From assembly GCF_000520975.1 (NCBI RefSeq), contig NZ_JACB01000035.1, forward strand, positions 1 to 64,000: 64,000 bases of DNA, written 5' to 3'. The notes beneath the pieces are model-generated. The model saw nothing but the letters and a program-made list of their open reading frames with translations, was not told the DNA's origin and made no database searches. A program made the position numbers and the translations under genes. The stretch is from Aquimarina megaterium XH134 (GTDB lineage Bacteria; Bacteroidota; Bacteroidia; Flavobacteriales; Flavobacteriaceae). Positions 44,410 through 54,767 of the stretch are shown here, in pieces. Within the stretch, counting starts at the first letter, position 1. Every line of letters begins with the position of its first letter.

Positions 44410-45216
44410 ATGTTACGTATTTTGTTTTTAGGGATTGTTTTAATTTCTACGTTAAGTGTAAATGCTCAAAAAAATATCAATGAGTATAAGTATGTCATAG
44501 TGCCCAATAGCTATAATTTTTTAAAAGGAGAGGATAGGTATCAGCTTAATTCACTCACTAAATTTTTATTGACAAAGTATGGCTTTGAGGCCTATATAAA
44601 AGAAGAAAATTTCCCAGAAGATCTTAAGACTAATGGTTGTAAGGCTCTAAGAGCTCATGTAAAAAAAAGATCCGGCGTGTTTTTAACAAGGCTAACATTA
44701 GAATTAACAGATTGTAATGGTAGTGTTGTATTTACATCGGTAGAAGGAAAGAGTAGGAAAAAAGAGTTTAAGGAGGCATATCATGAAGCACTTAGAAATA
44801 CTTTTACCTCGGTAGAGGCGCTTAACTATACATATAGTGGTGATAAAGAAGAAGAGATTGTAAAAAAAGAAGTTGTTAAAACACCGAGTGTTAAAAAAGA
44901 AGAGCCTATACAAACTAAAGAAGAAGTGAAAGAAATTGTAGAGGCTACATCTCCATCAGAAAATTCTATTACATACCTTTTTAATGATGTAAGTTTCATG
45001 TTCAAAAAACAAGATTATGGATATGAGATATTTAAAAGTGAAGAAAAGCAAACCTCGATAGGGAAAATTTTTAAATCGGGAGGCGGAAAAAATTATATAG
45101 TTCAAGCAGGAGATCTAAGTGGTAATGGGTATTTTGATGGGTATGGTAATTTTATATTAGAGCGTATTAATCCAGCAACCAATAAGCTTATTACAGATAC
45201 TTTTGCTAGACAGTAA
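44410..45216 (+). CDS. Secreted protein of unknown function with a charged linker
   Basis: The protein has 268 residues from the ATG at 44410 (a GTG 9 nt upstream is possible and would give a 4-nt overlap with the previous gene). A signal peptide ends LSVNAQ. An alpha/beta domain (about 20-140) is followed by a Lys/Glu-rich linker (about 145-185, repeats of KKE and KEE) and a short C-terminal domain. The linker could cross the periplasm or bind peptidoglycan. Last gene of the operon. Confidence 0.78.
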   Translation: MLRILFLGIVLISTLSVNAQKNINEYKYVIVPNSYNFLKGEDRYQLNSLTKFLLTKYGFEAYIKEENFPEDLKTNGCKALRAHVKKRSGVFLTRLTLELTDCNGSVVFTSVEGKSRKKEFKEAYHEALRNTFTSVEALNYTYSGDKEEEIVKKEVVKTPSVKKEEPIQTKEEVKEIVEATSPSENSITYLFNDVSFMFKKQDYGYEIFKSEEKQTSIGKIFKSGGGKNYIVQAGDLSGNGYFDGYGNFILERINPATNKLITDTFARQ

Positions 45217-45274
45217 AATTTGATCATTCCTTTTTTAAAAGGAAAAATTATACAATGGGGAGATAAAAGAAGAG

Positions 45275-46552
45275 TTAATACTCATATTTATCTCCCCATC
45301 TTGATTTAAGAAATGTTCTAAATGAGTTTTCACGCTGGTTATTTCCCGGGTCATATAATTTTGTGTTGGCAATCTCATCAGGAAGAAATTCTTGTTTTAC
45401 AAAATTGTCTTTATGATTATGGGCATATTTGTAATCTTCACCATATCCTAATTCTTTCATTAATTTGGTAGGAGCATTTCTTATATGTAATGGAATAGAT
45501 AAATCTCCTGTTTGTTTTACCAATTGCTGAGCTTTATTTATAGCCATATAAGATGCATTACTTTTAGGTGAAGAAGCAAGATAAACCGTACACTGGCTTA
45601 ATATAATCCTAGCTTCGGGATAACCAATGGTATTAACGGCCTGAAATGAATTATTTGCTAAAATCAAGGCAGTTGGATTAGCGTTTCCGATATCTTCAGA
45701 AGCCAATATAATTAGCCTTCTGGCAATAAATTTAAGATCTTCGCCACCTTCAATCATACGTGCAAGCCAATATACGGCAGCATTAGGGTCGCTTCCTCTA
45801 ATAGATTTAATAAAAGCAGAGATAATATCATAATGCTGCTCTCCGGTTTTGTCATATCGTACCGTATTTTGTTGTACTAATTTTGAAACCAGGTCATTAG
45901 TAATTGTAATAGGTTCCTGATCCTGACTAGAAACTATTAATTCGAAAATATTTAAAAGCTTACGAGCATCTCCACCACTTAACCTTAGTAGAGATTCTGT
46001 TTCCTTAAGCACTATTTCTTTAGATTTTAAATGTTCATCTTCTTGCATAGCTCTATTGAGTAATGCTTCTAATTCTTTCTTGCCAAAAGGATTAAGTGTA
46101 TACACTTGACAACGAGACAAGAGTGCAGGTATGACTTCAAAACTTGGGTTTTCTGTAGTAGCCCCAATAAGGGTAATCCATCCTTTCTCGACTGCACCTA
46201 ATAAAGAATCTTGTTGTGATTTGCTAAAACGATGAATTTCATCAATAAACAGGATAGGGTTTTTGGCGGTAAACAAACCTCCACTTTGTTTAGCCTTATC
46301 TATTACCTCTCTTACTTCTTTAACACCACTGTTAATAGCACTAAGAGTGTAGAAGGGTCTTTCTGATTCGTTAGCGATGATATTGGCTAATGTCGTTTTT
46401 CCCACTCCTGGTGGACCCCAAAGTATTAGAGAGGGGATAAGCCCTCTTTTGATTTGCTGGGTCAGAGAACCATCATCACCAATCAGGTGTTCTTGGCTTA
46501 GGTACTGTTCTAAGGATGTTGGACGTATTCGTTCTGCAAGTGGTTTGTTCAT
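45275..46552 (-). CDS. rarA: Replication-associated recombination protein A (AAA+ ATPase)
   Basis: The protein has 425 residues. It has Walker A GPPGVGKT (46-53), Walker [10 protein letters not shown], sensor 1 GATTENPSF, and the RarA C-terminal part with [23 protein letters not shown] and SEDIGNANP. RarA (MgsA) acts at stalled replication forks. It is monocistronic and convergent with the secreted-protein operon. Confidence 0.96.
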   Translation of the reverse strand: MNKPLAERIRPTSLEQYLSQEHLIGDDGSLTQQIKRGLIPSLILWGPPGVGKTTLANIIANESERPFYTLSAINSGVKEVREVIDKAKQSGGLFTAKNPILFIDEIHRFSKSQQDSLLGAVEKGWITLIGATTENPSFEVIPALLSRCQVYTLNPFGKKELEALLNRAMQEDEHLKSKEIVLKETESLLRLSGGDARKLLNIFELIVSSQDQEPITITNDLVSKLVQQNTVRYDKTGEQHYDIISAFIKSIRGSDPNAAVYWLARMIEGGEDLKFIARRLIILASEDIGNANPTALILANNSFQAVNTIGYPEARIILSQCTVYLASSPKSNASYMAINKAQQLVKQTGDLSIPLHIRNAPTKLMKELGYGEDYKYAHNHKDNFVKQEFLPDEIANTKLYDPGNNQRENSFRTFLKSRWGDKYEY

Positions 46553-46754
46553 AAGTGTAAAAATACAAGCTTTTATAGAATTTTGAGCTCAAATATTAGA
46601 TATGTAATAGATTAAGAAATGTTTTTTCTAAAAACATTTCTTGTAGATAGTATAATTATTATAAATCTACAGACTTAGAATAAAATATAGGATACACCTG
46701 ACATTTTAACCGAACTTTTTGTTTTGGACTTTTTTTTGATATATTCTTATTACT

Positions 46755-47498
46755 ATGCAAGAAAAAGAGACTCATTTTAAGTTTAATACGGGGGTAGTAG
46801 GATATCCATTGTTGTTTGTGTTACTTATTTGGATAGTTTTTTGGTTTGAAATTCGTTTTGGTTTAAGTTTTAATCATTTTGGAGTACTTCCTAGAACAAT
46901 GATTGGATTAAGAGGAATACTATTCTCTCCTTTTATCCATGCCGATATCACCCATTTATGGCATAATACTTTACCATTATTGATTTTATCGGCTGCACTC
47001 TTCTTTTTCTATCAAAATAACGCTTGGAAAGTATTATGTATAGGAGTTTTTCTTACGGGCTTTTTAACCTGGTTATTAGGTCGGCCAGCGAATCATATCG
47101 GAGCAAGTGGTGTAATTTATATGCTTTTTGGTTTTTTATTTTTTAAAGGGATTTTCGCAAAACACTTTAGATTAATTGCATTATCCTTTGTTGTAGTTTT
47201 TATTTACGGAAGCATGGTAATGTATGTACTGCCTATAGACCCTAAAATCTCATGGGAAGGACATTTATCAGGTATACTATCTGGGGCTGTGTTAGCATTT
47301 TTTATCAAAAAAGGAGTAGTACGACCAAAAAAATACATCTGGGAATCTGACCATTATGATCCTGAAGAAGATGAATTTCTAAGGCATTTTGATGAGAATG
47401 GTAATTTTATTGAAAACCTGCCTCAGAAAGATTTGGATGATGAGATTAGTATTATATACGAATATAAACCTAATACAGATAGACCTGAAGAAGAATAA
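46755..47498 (+). CDS. Rhomboid-family intramembrane serine protease
   Basis: The protein has 247 residues and about six membrane segments. The catalytic Ser118 lies in IGASGVIY, the catalytic His170 in WEGHLSG, and an HxxHN motif (67-71) in HLWHNTLP. An acidic cytosolic tail of about 55 residues follows. Rhomboids cut membrane proteins within the bilayer; the substrate is unknown. The gene is convergent with rlmB, only 6 bp apart. Confidence 0.93.
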   Translation: MQEKETHFKFNTGVVGYPLLFVLLIWIVFWFEIRFGLSFNHFGVLPRTMIGLRGILFSPFIHADITHLWHNTLPLLILSAALFFFYQNNAWKVLCIGVFLTGFLTWLLGRPANHIGASGVIYMLFGFLFFKGIFAKHFRLIALSFVVVFIYGSMVMYVLPIDPKISWEGHLSGILSGAVLAFFIKKGVVRPKKYIWESDHYDPEEDEFLRHFDENGNFIENLPQKDLDDEISIIYEYKPNTDRPEEE

Positions 47499-47504
47499 TC
47501 AGTA

Positions 47505-48239
47505 TTATAGCCTTTGTCTTATAATTTCATATAAAAACACACCACAAGCTACAGATACGTTTAATGAGGCAATATCTCCATACATTGGTAGTTTAGCCTG
47601 TTGATCTACTAGTTTTAATACAGATTGAGAAATACCTTTACCTTCACTTCCCATAATGATAGCGGTAGGAATAGTTAGATTTGTATCATAAATAGTGGTG
47701 TTGGCTTTTTCTGTAGCAGCTACTATCTGAATACCAGAGCCTTGTAAATAAAACATGGCATCTTTTATATGATCTACCTTACATATTGGGATCTTGAATA
47801 CCGCACCAGCAGAAGTTTTTACAGTATCGGCATTAACAGGTGCTCCTCCTTTTTTCTGAATGATAATGCCATGTACACCTGTACATTCTGCAGTTCTGAT
47901 AATAGCTCCAAAATTACGAACATCAGAAAGTTGATCGAGAATTAAAAATAAAGGAGTTTCTCCAGATTCAATAACATTCATGACAAGATTTTCGAGATCA
48001 TAAAAATCGATAGGAGAGGTATAGGCAACAGCACCTTGATGATTGCTACGGGTTAATCTGTTCAATTTTTCTACAGGAACATAGTTAATAGTAATATTCT
48101 GTTTCCTTACAAGGCTCATTAATTCTTTAGCCAGATCACCATGTAAACCTTTTTGGATAAAAAGCTTATCGATGGTCTTGCCAGACGTTATAGCTTCTAT
48201 AATTGCTCTGATACCAAAAACTAAGGAATCGTTTTTCAT
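47505..48239 (-). CDS. rlmB: 23S rRNA (guanosine-2251)-2'-O-methyltransferase-type SpoU enzyme
   Basis: The protein has 244 residues. It has an N-terminal ribosome-binding domain (VFGIRAIIEAI) and a SpoU (SPOUT) fold with DQLSDVRNFGAIIRTAE, IIMGSEGKGIS and SLNVSVACGVFLYEI, the three knotted motifs. It methylates the ribose of G2251 in 23S rRNA. Other 2'-O-methyltransferases of this fold are possible, but the length and N-terminus fit RlmB. Confidence 0.94.
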   Translation of the reverse strand: MKNDSLVFGIRAIIEAITSGKTIDKLFIQKGLHGDLAKELMSLVRKQNITINYVPVEKLNRLTRSNHQGAVAYTSPIDFYDLENLVMNVIESGETPLFLILDQLSDVRNFGAIIRTAECTGVHGIIIQKKGGAPVNADTVKTSAGAVFKIPICKVDHIKDAMFYLQGSGIQIVAATEKANTTIYDTNLTIPTAIIMGSEGKGISQSVLKLVDQQAKLPMYGDIASLNVSVACGVFLYEIIRQRL

Positions 48240-48378
48240 CTGTATATAGTATATTATTGTATAGTAAGGCTATATCTGCCATAACGGTAGATTGGCATTA
48301 CCTTAATTGTTTGTAGCTTATTTATAGGAGCCAAAGATAGTATAATAGAAATGAGTTTTAGGAATTGTATACAAAAAA

Positions 48379-48405
48379 AGGATGCGATCAATAGGATCGC
48401 ATCCT
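48379..48405 (-). terminator. Terminator of the extra lipoprotein gene
   Basis: AGGATGCGATC pairs with GATCGCATCCT (loop of 5), with seven T on the minus strand. It lies 29 bp after the stop at 48434. Confidence 0.8.
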
Positions 48406-48433
48406 AATATGTAATGTATGGATAAAGAAAGAA

Positions 48434-49624
48434 TTAATCTATGATGCTATTTTCTTTAAATGTTAGAGCAATATCAACATTTGTTCCTGCATTTATCACT
48501 GTAATATCACCTACAAGAATAGCTCCATAATGATTTTTTAATACTGGGGTATCTGTGGTTCCGATATTTCTAACAATTTTGTATACATAAATCTCGTCTT
48601 TCATAACTTGAACAGAGGTAGAAGGTGTTCCTGCGTCAAAATCAACTTTAGCTTGCTCTACGTCGTTGTATGCGTCATAAAATGATGCTCCGGTACCTCC
48701 TAGCTTTACAAACTGTATGTCTACAGTGTAATTTTCTCCATTAACTGTATTGTTGATAGCTCCAAACCCTTGCGGCCCGACAAAATCAATATCTCCTGCA
48801 AAAGTATCATCTTTAGAAATAGAACCAGTTAAGAGGTCAATCTGGTTTTTGGTAAGATCACTATTTAAATTTCCACTTGCACCACCATTAAATGGTTGAG
48901 GTGTAATTTCAATTTTAGCTTCTGCTTTATCAGTAAGAGTTCCGCTAGAGACAGTAAAGGAATAAATAAGTACATCTCCTTTTGTAAGGCCATAAGCAAT
49001 ATAATCTTTGTTTTTAAGATCAATTGTCCCTTTGTCAATACTAAAGCCCGTAGAAATATCTGTTTCTGTTCCTGTTTCTCCTTTTCTCCAGGTGACTGTA
49101 ATGTCATCAATCTTAACTCCAGCGGTAGAAGTAACATATTTGATCAAATTAGTAGACGCACTATCTTTAAATTTTATAGATGAAACCTTATCGGTTAACG
49201 TAATGACTTTTGCTACCGACAGCTTTTGTGCTGTTATTGCAGAGGGAATATTTCCTCCAGAAATATCGTATACCAAATCTAAGTCGAAGCTTCCTGATGA
49301 AACTGTTTCTCCTTCTTCTTCGCCCGGAAAAACAAAAGGTAATAGTGATGAAGAATTAAAAGTAGCTGTATTACCCGAAATCACAGCATCTGCAATTTTA
49401 GTCGCACCTTTATATACATCAAGATTAGTAACCTGGGCATTTGTAAAACTGTTTATATCAATTTTTAAGTCTTTGTTAATGTCAAATACGGTTATTTCAG
49501 TATCAACTAGTTTAACAGCCACTCCAGCAGATACCCCTGTAATCCCTCGATCATCATCGCTTGAACACGCTAGCATTGAAATGATAAATAAAGTAATAAG
49601 TATGTTTCTTGTTAATGTTTTCAT
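48434..49624 (-). CDS. Surface lipoprotein beside SusC/SusD, unknown family
   Basis: The protein has 396 residues. The lipobox is MLAC (Cys20), followed by SSDDDR, an acidic run like the lipoprotein export signal that sends flavobacterial lipoproteins to the cell surface. Three beta-sandwich-like parts follow. It lies 481 bp downstream of susD on the same strand, with a susD terminator between, so it may have its own control. It probably binds or presents the same nutrient; no enzyme motif is visible. Confidence 0.8.
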   Translation of the reverse strand: MKTLTRNILITLFIISMLACSSDDDRGITGVSAGVAVKLVDTEITVFDINKDLKIDINSFTNAQVTNLDVYKGATKIADAVISGNTATFNSSSLLPFVFPGEEEGETVSSGSFDLDLVYDISGGNIPSAITAQKLSVAKVITLTDKVSSIKFKDSASTNLIKYVTSTAGVKIDDITVTWRKGETGTETDISTGFSIDKGTIDLKNKDYIAYGLTKGDVLIYSFTVSSGTLTDKAEAKIEITPQPFNGGASGNLNSDLTKNQIDLLTGSISKDDTFAGDIDFVGPQGFGAINNTVNGENYTVDIQFVKLGGTGASFYDAYNDVEQAKVDFDAGTPSTSVQVMKDEIYVYKIVRNIGTTDTPVLKNHYGAILVGDITVINAGTNVDIALTFKENSIID

Positions 49625-49749
49625 TTAGCTTAATTTTAATTAGAGTTATTTATTTAAAGTATTTGTCTTATAGACTGCCTGCTTCTATATGGTTGCGTAA
49701 TTTGATGATATAATTGATTTGTTATTTGAATAAAAGTGCTACAAAGAAT

Positions 49750-49783
49750 AAACAAAGCCGACTTATAAAAGCCGGCTTTGTTT
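49750..49783. repeat. Inverted repeat before the extra lipoprotein gene
   Basis: AAACAAAGCCG (49750-49760) and CGGCTTTGTTT (49773-49783) pair around a 12-nt loop. It is 126 bp before the lipoprotein ATG on the minus strand. It could be a leader hairpin or a weak terminator. Confidence 0.5.
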
Positions 49784-50049
49784 GTACAAATACAATGAGT
49801 GATTGCTATTCTTTTTTAGAAATCTAGAATAACTTCTTACCTATTATATACTAATGATTACTTCTATTGCGTATTTTTTTGAAAAGAGTTTATACTCGCA
49901 ATGAAAGATAATCTTGATTGCGTACTATTTGAATCTGTTTTGCTTTTGTATATGAAAATATTTCATGTATATAAAAGAAGATACTGATAGAGTAAGAAAA
50001 GGAGAGGAGATGCTCTAAATATTATGATTGCTATTTTTTCGACAAATAA

Positions 50050-50078
50050 AAAGAGGCTATCCATTGGATAACCTCTTT
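50050..50078 (-). terminator. Terminator of the SusC/SusD operon
   Basis: AAAGAGG-x-TATCC and GGATA-x-CCTCTTT pair around ATT, and five T follow on the minus strand. It starts 28 bp past the SusD stop. Confidence 0.75.
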
Positions 50079-50105
50079 CGAATCTTTATTATTTATCTGA
50101 CTTAA

Positions 50106-51500
50106 TTAATCTTTATAAGCCCAAATATCTACGTCTAATAAATGACCTCCTTGTACAGAAATGGCAGCTTGGAAAGAATCTGGATTAGACACCCTTTCAG
50201 AAATTGGATATAACCAACGTCTTGGGATAACACCAGAAGGGTTAAAACCATTTGCTCCATCAGGATTTGCTGTTAAAGCAGGGAATCCTGTTCTTCTATA
50301 ATCATTCCATACTTCGATAGGAGTGTTACCGTAAAGAGCTTTGTATTTCTCTCCAATAATAGTCTCGATATCAGCATCAAGAGTACCTCCTAATGCTAAT
50401 GCACCAGTATATGTTGCAATATCAGCTGCAGGTACACCAATAAACTCCATATTTGCAGTTACAGCAGCTACTAATGCAGCTGTACCATCTCCACCTGTAC
50501 GCTCAAGAGCTTCAGCTTCGATAAACTTTTGTTCTGCATAAGTCATTAACAGACCTGGAGAATCAAATTGTGCCCAGAATAAATCTTCATTAGAACCATC
50601 ATAAAATAAGAAATCTCCATCATCTTCTGTCATGTATAAATCCTGTCTTGGATCTCCTGTCATAAGTGTAGCAAATTGAGGATCAATGATCATAGTGTTT
50701 GGTCTTCCCTGACCAAATAAAGCTAATGCATTACCACCATTTTGAGAATCCTCAAAGTTAAATTGTGCTTGATCTGCATTACTTCCCATTGCATTAGCTA
50801 TAGCAGCCAATGCCTTTGTTGATGCTTGAGGATCTCTTTTTGTAAGTTGAATAAGGTAACGTGCTTTTAAAGCATTAGCCACTTTAATCCAACCTGCATT
50901 ACTTAGAGATACTAAACTTCCTTGAATACTTCCAAGAGGATCAGTAGCATTTAAATCTGTTTCAGCCTCATCTAATAATCTAATTATTTCTGAATATATG
51001 AATTCTTGAGTATCATACTTTGGAAATAAATTATCAGCTCCTTGAAAAGCTTCAGAGAAAGGAACGTCACCCCATGAATTGGTTGCCATACCTAAATTCG
51101 CTGCAAGATATATTTTTGCAACACCTCTTGTATTTACTCCTTCAATATCACTAGTTCTGTTTATAATATCTACACAATCTCTCATAGAACCAACATATAG
51201 CCCGTTGTTCCAGAAGTTTTCTATATCAGTTTCTCCTATGGCATATGTAGTATATGCTACTTGTTGTGCATCAAAACCGATCCATTGTTGTGTTACGATC
51301 CCAGACAAACGTCCTAATCCTGCAGTAATATTTCTATGTGATTGTATCTGCATTATAGGCATAACTGCCAATGTTGGTACCGCGTCTCCACTAATTCTTG
51401 TAGGATCATCATTTGTGGTACCATACTCACACGAAACCAACATCATCGCTGTTGCCATCATGAGAATAAAAACCTTATTGATTTTATATGTTTTTTTCAT
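50106..51500 (-). CDS. SusD/RagB-like nutrient-binding lipoprotein
   Basis: The protein has 464 residues. The lipobox is LVSC (Cys24). The helical SusD fold is recognised by the early FWNNGLYVGSMRDCVDIINR, by ANALKARYLIQLTKRD and by the C-terminal YRRTGFPALTA and PRRWLYPISE. It belongs to the SusD-like_2 type, lacking the usual polysaccharide-utilisation enzymes nearby, so the substrate might be a peptide or a small sugar. It follows the SusC gene by 11 bp. Confidence 0.95.
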   Translation of the reverse strand: MKKTYKINKVFILMMATAMMLVSCEYGTTNDDPTRISGDAVPTLAVMPIMQIQSHRNITAGLGRLSGIVTQQWIGFDAQQVAYTTYAIGETDIENFWNNGLYVGSMRDCVDIINRTSDIEGVNTRGVAKIYLAANLGMATNSWGDVPFSEAFQGADNLFPKYDTQEFIYSEIIRLLDEAETDLNATDPLGSIQGSLVSLSNAGWIKVANALKARYLIQLTKRDPQASTKALAAIANAMGSNADQAQFNFEDSQNGGNALALFGQGRPNTMIIDPQFATLMTGDPRQDLYMTEDDGDFLFYDGSNEDLFWAQFDSPGLLMTYAEQKFIEAEALERTGGDGTAALVAAVTANMEFIGVPAADIATYTGALALGGTLDADIETIIGEKYKALYGNTPIEVWNDYRRTGFPALTANPDGANGFNPSGVIPRRWLYPISERVSNPDSFQAAISVQGGHLLDVDIWAYKD

Positions 51501-51511
51501 TTTTACTTTTT

Positions 51512-54500
51512 TTAGAAATTAAGTTTAAGTGAAACAGCATAACTTCTTGTATTAGGCTGATTAAAGTAATCTAAACCAATACCATTAGAAGCTCCAGTTA
51601 AGTTAGTCTCAGGGTCAACACCAGGATAATCAGTGCTTAACCATAAGTTTCTTCCTGATACAGTAACAGAACCAGAAGAAAGAGGTGTTCCATTTAATAA
51701 CTTTTCTCCAAAGTTATATGTTAATGAAGCTTCTCTTAGACGAACCCAAGATGCATCATAAACACTATCTTCTCCTACTCCACCAAAACCATATCTTACC
51801 CATCTGTTACCACCTAAACCTGCAGCAGGATCTGCTAAAGCAACTTGTTGAGTGTTTGGTTGACCAGTAGATTGTACAACTCCATCAAATACGAAATCAG
51901 TAACATTTCTAAGATCAGCAGTCTCTTGACCTACACCAAAGTAATTAACAATACCACAAGTACCACACCATACATCTCCACCTTCTCTAATATCAAATAA
52001 GAAACCTAAAGAAAGATTCTTGTAAGAAACAGTGTTCTTAATACCCATTTGCCAATCTGGAATTGGATCACCAATTACACCAGATGTTGGATCAACTATT
52101 GGGAAACCATTATCATCGATAAGTACTTGGCCTGAATCATTTCTTAACCACTTATCTCCAAAGATTGCTCCATAAGATTCTCCAGGAAGTACTCTAGAAG
52201 AAACTGAAGTAAACCCAGCTAAAGTAAATGACTCAACTCCAGGAGCAAGTTCAATAACTTTTGACTCATAAGTAGTCCAGTTTACATCAATATTCCAAGA
52301 GAAATCATCAGTACGAACAGGTACAAAGTTTGCGCCAATTTCAATACCGTTGTTTTCTATTTTACCAGCGTTAATATTACGACCATTAAATCCAGCAGAC
52401 GGAGCTGTGTCAACTCCAAATACTTGACCAGTTGTTTCTTTGTCATAATAAGTAATGTCTAATCCTATTCTTGAATTGAAGAATTTTATTTCTCCACCAA
52501 ATTCTAATTCTGTAGTTTCTTCAGGCTCTATACTAGTACTTCCAGCAGTTCCCGTTCTCTCAAAACCAACAGATCCAAATAATGGGAAATTGTTGTTTCC
52601 TATGAAACCATCACCACCAGCAACTCCAGAGTTATAAAAAGTTTGAGTAGCATAGATAGGAGCGTCATTACCAGTTCTACCATAAGAAGCTCTTAATTTT
52701 CCATAGTTTACTAGTTCACTTTCAAAAAGCTCACTAAAAACAAAACTAAGACCCGCACTATAAGATAAGAAATCATTGTTATCTTTTGGAAGAGTAGAAG
52801 ACCAGTCATTTCTAACAGAACCGTTTATAAAAAACATTTCGTTGAAACCAAATTTTGCATCAGCAAAAACTGCGTCTAACTTCTTTCTGAATACAGAATT
52901 AGTTGTAATTTGAGCAGCTGTATTTGATACATCAAAGAATCCAGGTACAGTCATACCATCTCCTTGAACACTTCTTCTTAAGTAATCAGTATTATAATTT
53001 TCATATCCAAGTATCGCATTAAACGTAATTGTTTCAGATATGTCTTTATTAAATAATGCCATGAAGTTAGTTGTGATATCTTCATTGAAAATATTATCAT
53101 CAAATACTCTACCTCCAGGATTGTTAGCAGAATTGATATCTTCTCCAGCTTTTCTTATATCACTATATCTATCATAAGAGTATCTTCCTTGTAGAGTTAA
53201 CCAGTCTAATGGTCTGTACTCAAAAGATAATCTACCCGTAAATCTATTTACGTCATCAAATGATGGGTTTTTTGCTACGGTCCAGTATGGACTATCGTAT
53301 ACACCAGCTCTATAACTTCTTTGAGTTCCGTCTGGCAATTGATATGCAAGAGGATTTGAAGCGGCATCTCTACCTGTCAACCCATTACCATTATCAAAAG
53401 TAGGAGTAGTTCTTAATAGACCTAACATAATACCAGAGATGTTAGAACCTCTTTGTACTCTTTGTCCACCAGAATTTACAAAAGCACCACTTGCAGAGAT
53501 TTCAAATTTATCAGAAAGATCTGCTGTTATATCTGCTCTAAAAGATTTTTTTCCAAATTCTTCAGTTGGTGCAACCCCTGTTTGATCTAATTTACCCGCA
53601 GATAAATAGTATCTTACAGTTTCAGTTCCACCTCTTACAGATACATTCAAATCGGTTAATAACCCTTTTACAAAAAAGTTATCTACATTATCATACGCTT
53701 CTGCAGCACGACCATTTCCTGTTCCAGCAGGTACTAATCTACCAAATCTACTGAAAGAATATGAAGAATCACCATCGAACTCTAAGCTAGAAATTGCTGG
53801 ACCCCAGCTAAATCCTTCACGAGTTTCAGGTCCTCTGTGAGTAGCAACACCACCTACAGGTCTACCTTGAGCATACTGTTTTTGTAAATCAGGTGTTTGA
53901 GTAATCTCACTTACCTGTACAGTTGAGTTGATAGAAACAGTAGGAGCACCACTTTTACCTTTTTTGGTAGTAATGATAACAACACCATTTGCAGCTCTTA
54001 AACCATATAATGTTTGTGCAGCAATACCTTTAAGGATAGAAATGCTTTCGATATCATTTTGGTTGATATCAATAGCTCTGTTAGAGTTTGCAGTTCCTCC
54101 TGTTGCATTACCAACACTTGAATTGTCAATTGGTACACCATCAACAATAAAAAGAGGAGAGTTACTTCTTGTAATAGAAGTATTACCACGAATTCTTATG
54201 TTCGCCGATGCTCCAACAGCACCTGAAGACGAAACAACTGAAACCCCAGGAGCTTTCGCTGTTAAGGAACTTACTAAGTTAACCTCTCCAGTGTTTTCAA
54301 TTTCATCATCTGCAACTGTAGCAATGGCATAACTTAAAGACCTTGGTTTAGCCTTAATACCTCTTGCAGTTACGATAACCTCTTCTAGCTCTGAAGCAGA
54401 AGCAGATAATTGAACATTAATTGAGTTACCGTCCCCAATTACTACTTCTTTCGTGTCGAATCCGACATAACTGAAAGAAAGTACTCCTCCCCGATTCGCT

Positions 54501-54691
54501 TGAAGGGAATAGTTCCCATCAAAATCAGTTTGAGTACCACTTGCTGTATTTTTTACAACAACATTAACCCCAGGAAGAGGTAACCCTTTATCATCGGTCA
54601 CAGTTCCTGAAACTGTTTTTTCTTGTGCAAAAGTGAATTGCACAACAAACGCTAGTAATAGCGTTAGAATTCCACTAAACTTTGTTCTCAT
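51512..54691 (-). CDS. SusC/RagA-type TonB-dependent outer-membrane transporter
   Basis: The protein has 1059 residues. A signal peptide ends at about 22 (FTFAQ). A carboxypeptidase-like domain (about 25-110, VSGTVTDDKGLPLPGVNVVV) precedes the plug (about 115-230, RIRGNTSITRSNSPLFIVDG) and a long beta barrel that ends with a C-terminal Phe (SLKLNF). It imports a ligand with energy from TonB/ExbBD and pairs with the SusD-like protein that follows. No glycoside hydrolase or sigma/anti-sigma pair is next to it. Confidence 0.97.
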   Translation of the reverse strand: MRTKFSGILTLLLAFVVQFTFAQEKTVSGTVTDDKGLPLPGVNVVVKNTASGTQTDFDGNYSLQANRGGVLSFSYVGFDTKEVVIGDGNSINVQLSASASELEEVIVTARGIKAKPRSLSYAIATVADDEIENTGEVNLVSSLTAKAPGVSVVSSSGAVGASANIRIRGNTSITRSNSPLFIVDGVPIDNSSVGNATGGTANSNRAIDINQNDIESISILKGIAAQTLYGLRAANGVVIITTKKGKSGAPTVSINSTVQVSEITQTPDLQKQYAQGRPVGGVATHRGPETREGFSWGPAISSLEFDGDSSYSFSRFGRLVPAGTGNGRAAEAYDNVDNFFVKGLLTDLNVSVRGGTETVRYYLSAGKLDQTGVAPTEEFGKKSFRADITADLSDKFEISASGAFVNSGGQRVQRGSNISGIMLGLLRTTPTFDNGNGLTGRDAASNPLAYQLPDGTQRSYRAGVYDSPYWTVAKNPSFDDVNRFTGRLSFEYRPLDWLTLQGRYSYDRYSDIRKAGEDINSANNPGGRVFDDNIFNEDITTNFMALFNKDISETITFNAILGYENYNTDYLRRSVQGDGMTVPGFFDVSNTAAQITTNSVFRKKLDAVFADAKFGFNEMFFINGSVRNDWSSTLPKDNNDFLSYSAGLSFVFSELFESELVNYGKLRASYGRTGNDAPIYATQTFYNSGVAGGDGFIGNNNFPLFGSVGFERTGTAGSTSIEPEETTELEFGGEIKFFNSRIGLDITYYDKETTGQVFGVDTAPSAGFNGRNINAGKIENNGIEIGANFVPVRTDDFSWNIDVNWTTYESKVIELAPGVESFTLAGFTSVSSRVLPGESYGAIFGDKWLRNDSGQVLIDDNGFPIVDPTSGVIGDPIPDWQMGIKNTVSYKNLSLGFLFDIREGGDVWCGTCGIVNYFGVGQETADLRNVTDFVFDGVVQSTGQPNTQQVALADPAAGLGGNRWVRYGFGGVGEDSVYDASWVRLREASLTYNFGEKLLNGTPLSSGSVTVSGRNLWLSTDYPGVDPETNLTGASNGIGLDYFNQPNTRSYAVSLKLNF

Positions 54692-54767
54692 TTTACAATT
54701 TATTTGAATTAGCCAGTTCCAAAAATCATAATAATATCTTTATAAAACAACTTTTTGTTATTAAAAT

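Larger units (their letters stand above)
49625..50105. other. 481-bp gap between the extra lipoprotein and the SusD-like gene
   Basis: The gap holds the susD terminator (50050-50078) and a second hairpin (49750-49783). No gene or convincing promoter could be read in it, although the lipoprotein gene needs one if not co-transcribed. Confidence 0.5.

Noticed and set aside
45227-45244. TTCCTTTT/AAAAGGAA hairpin after the secreted-protein operon
   Set aside because: Short A/T stem without a T-run after it. Not listed as a terminator.
45257-45297. GGGGAGATAAA and TTTATCTCCCC inverted repeat at the rarA 3' end
   Set aside because: Half of it lies in the coding sequence and no T-run follows closely. 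It may help termination, but I cannot support it.
49008-49628. 206-codon plus-strand frame opposite the extra lipoprotein
   Set aside because: It is antisense to a gene with clear lipobox and terminator, and has no family features. A shadow.
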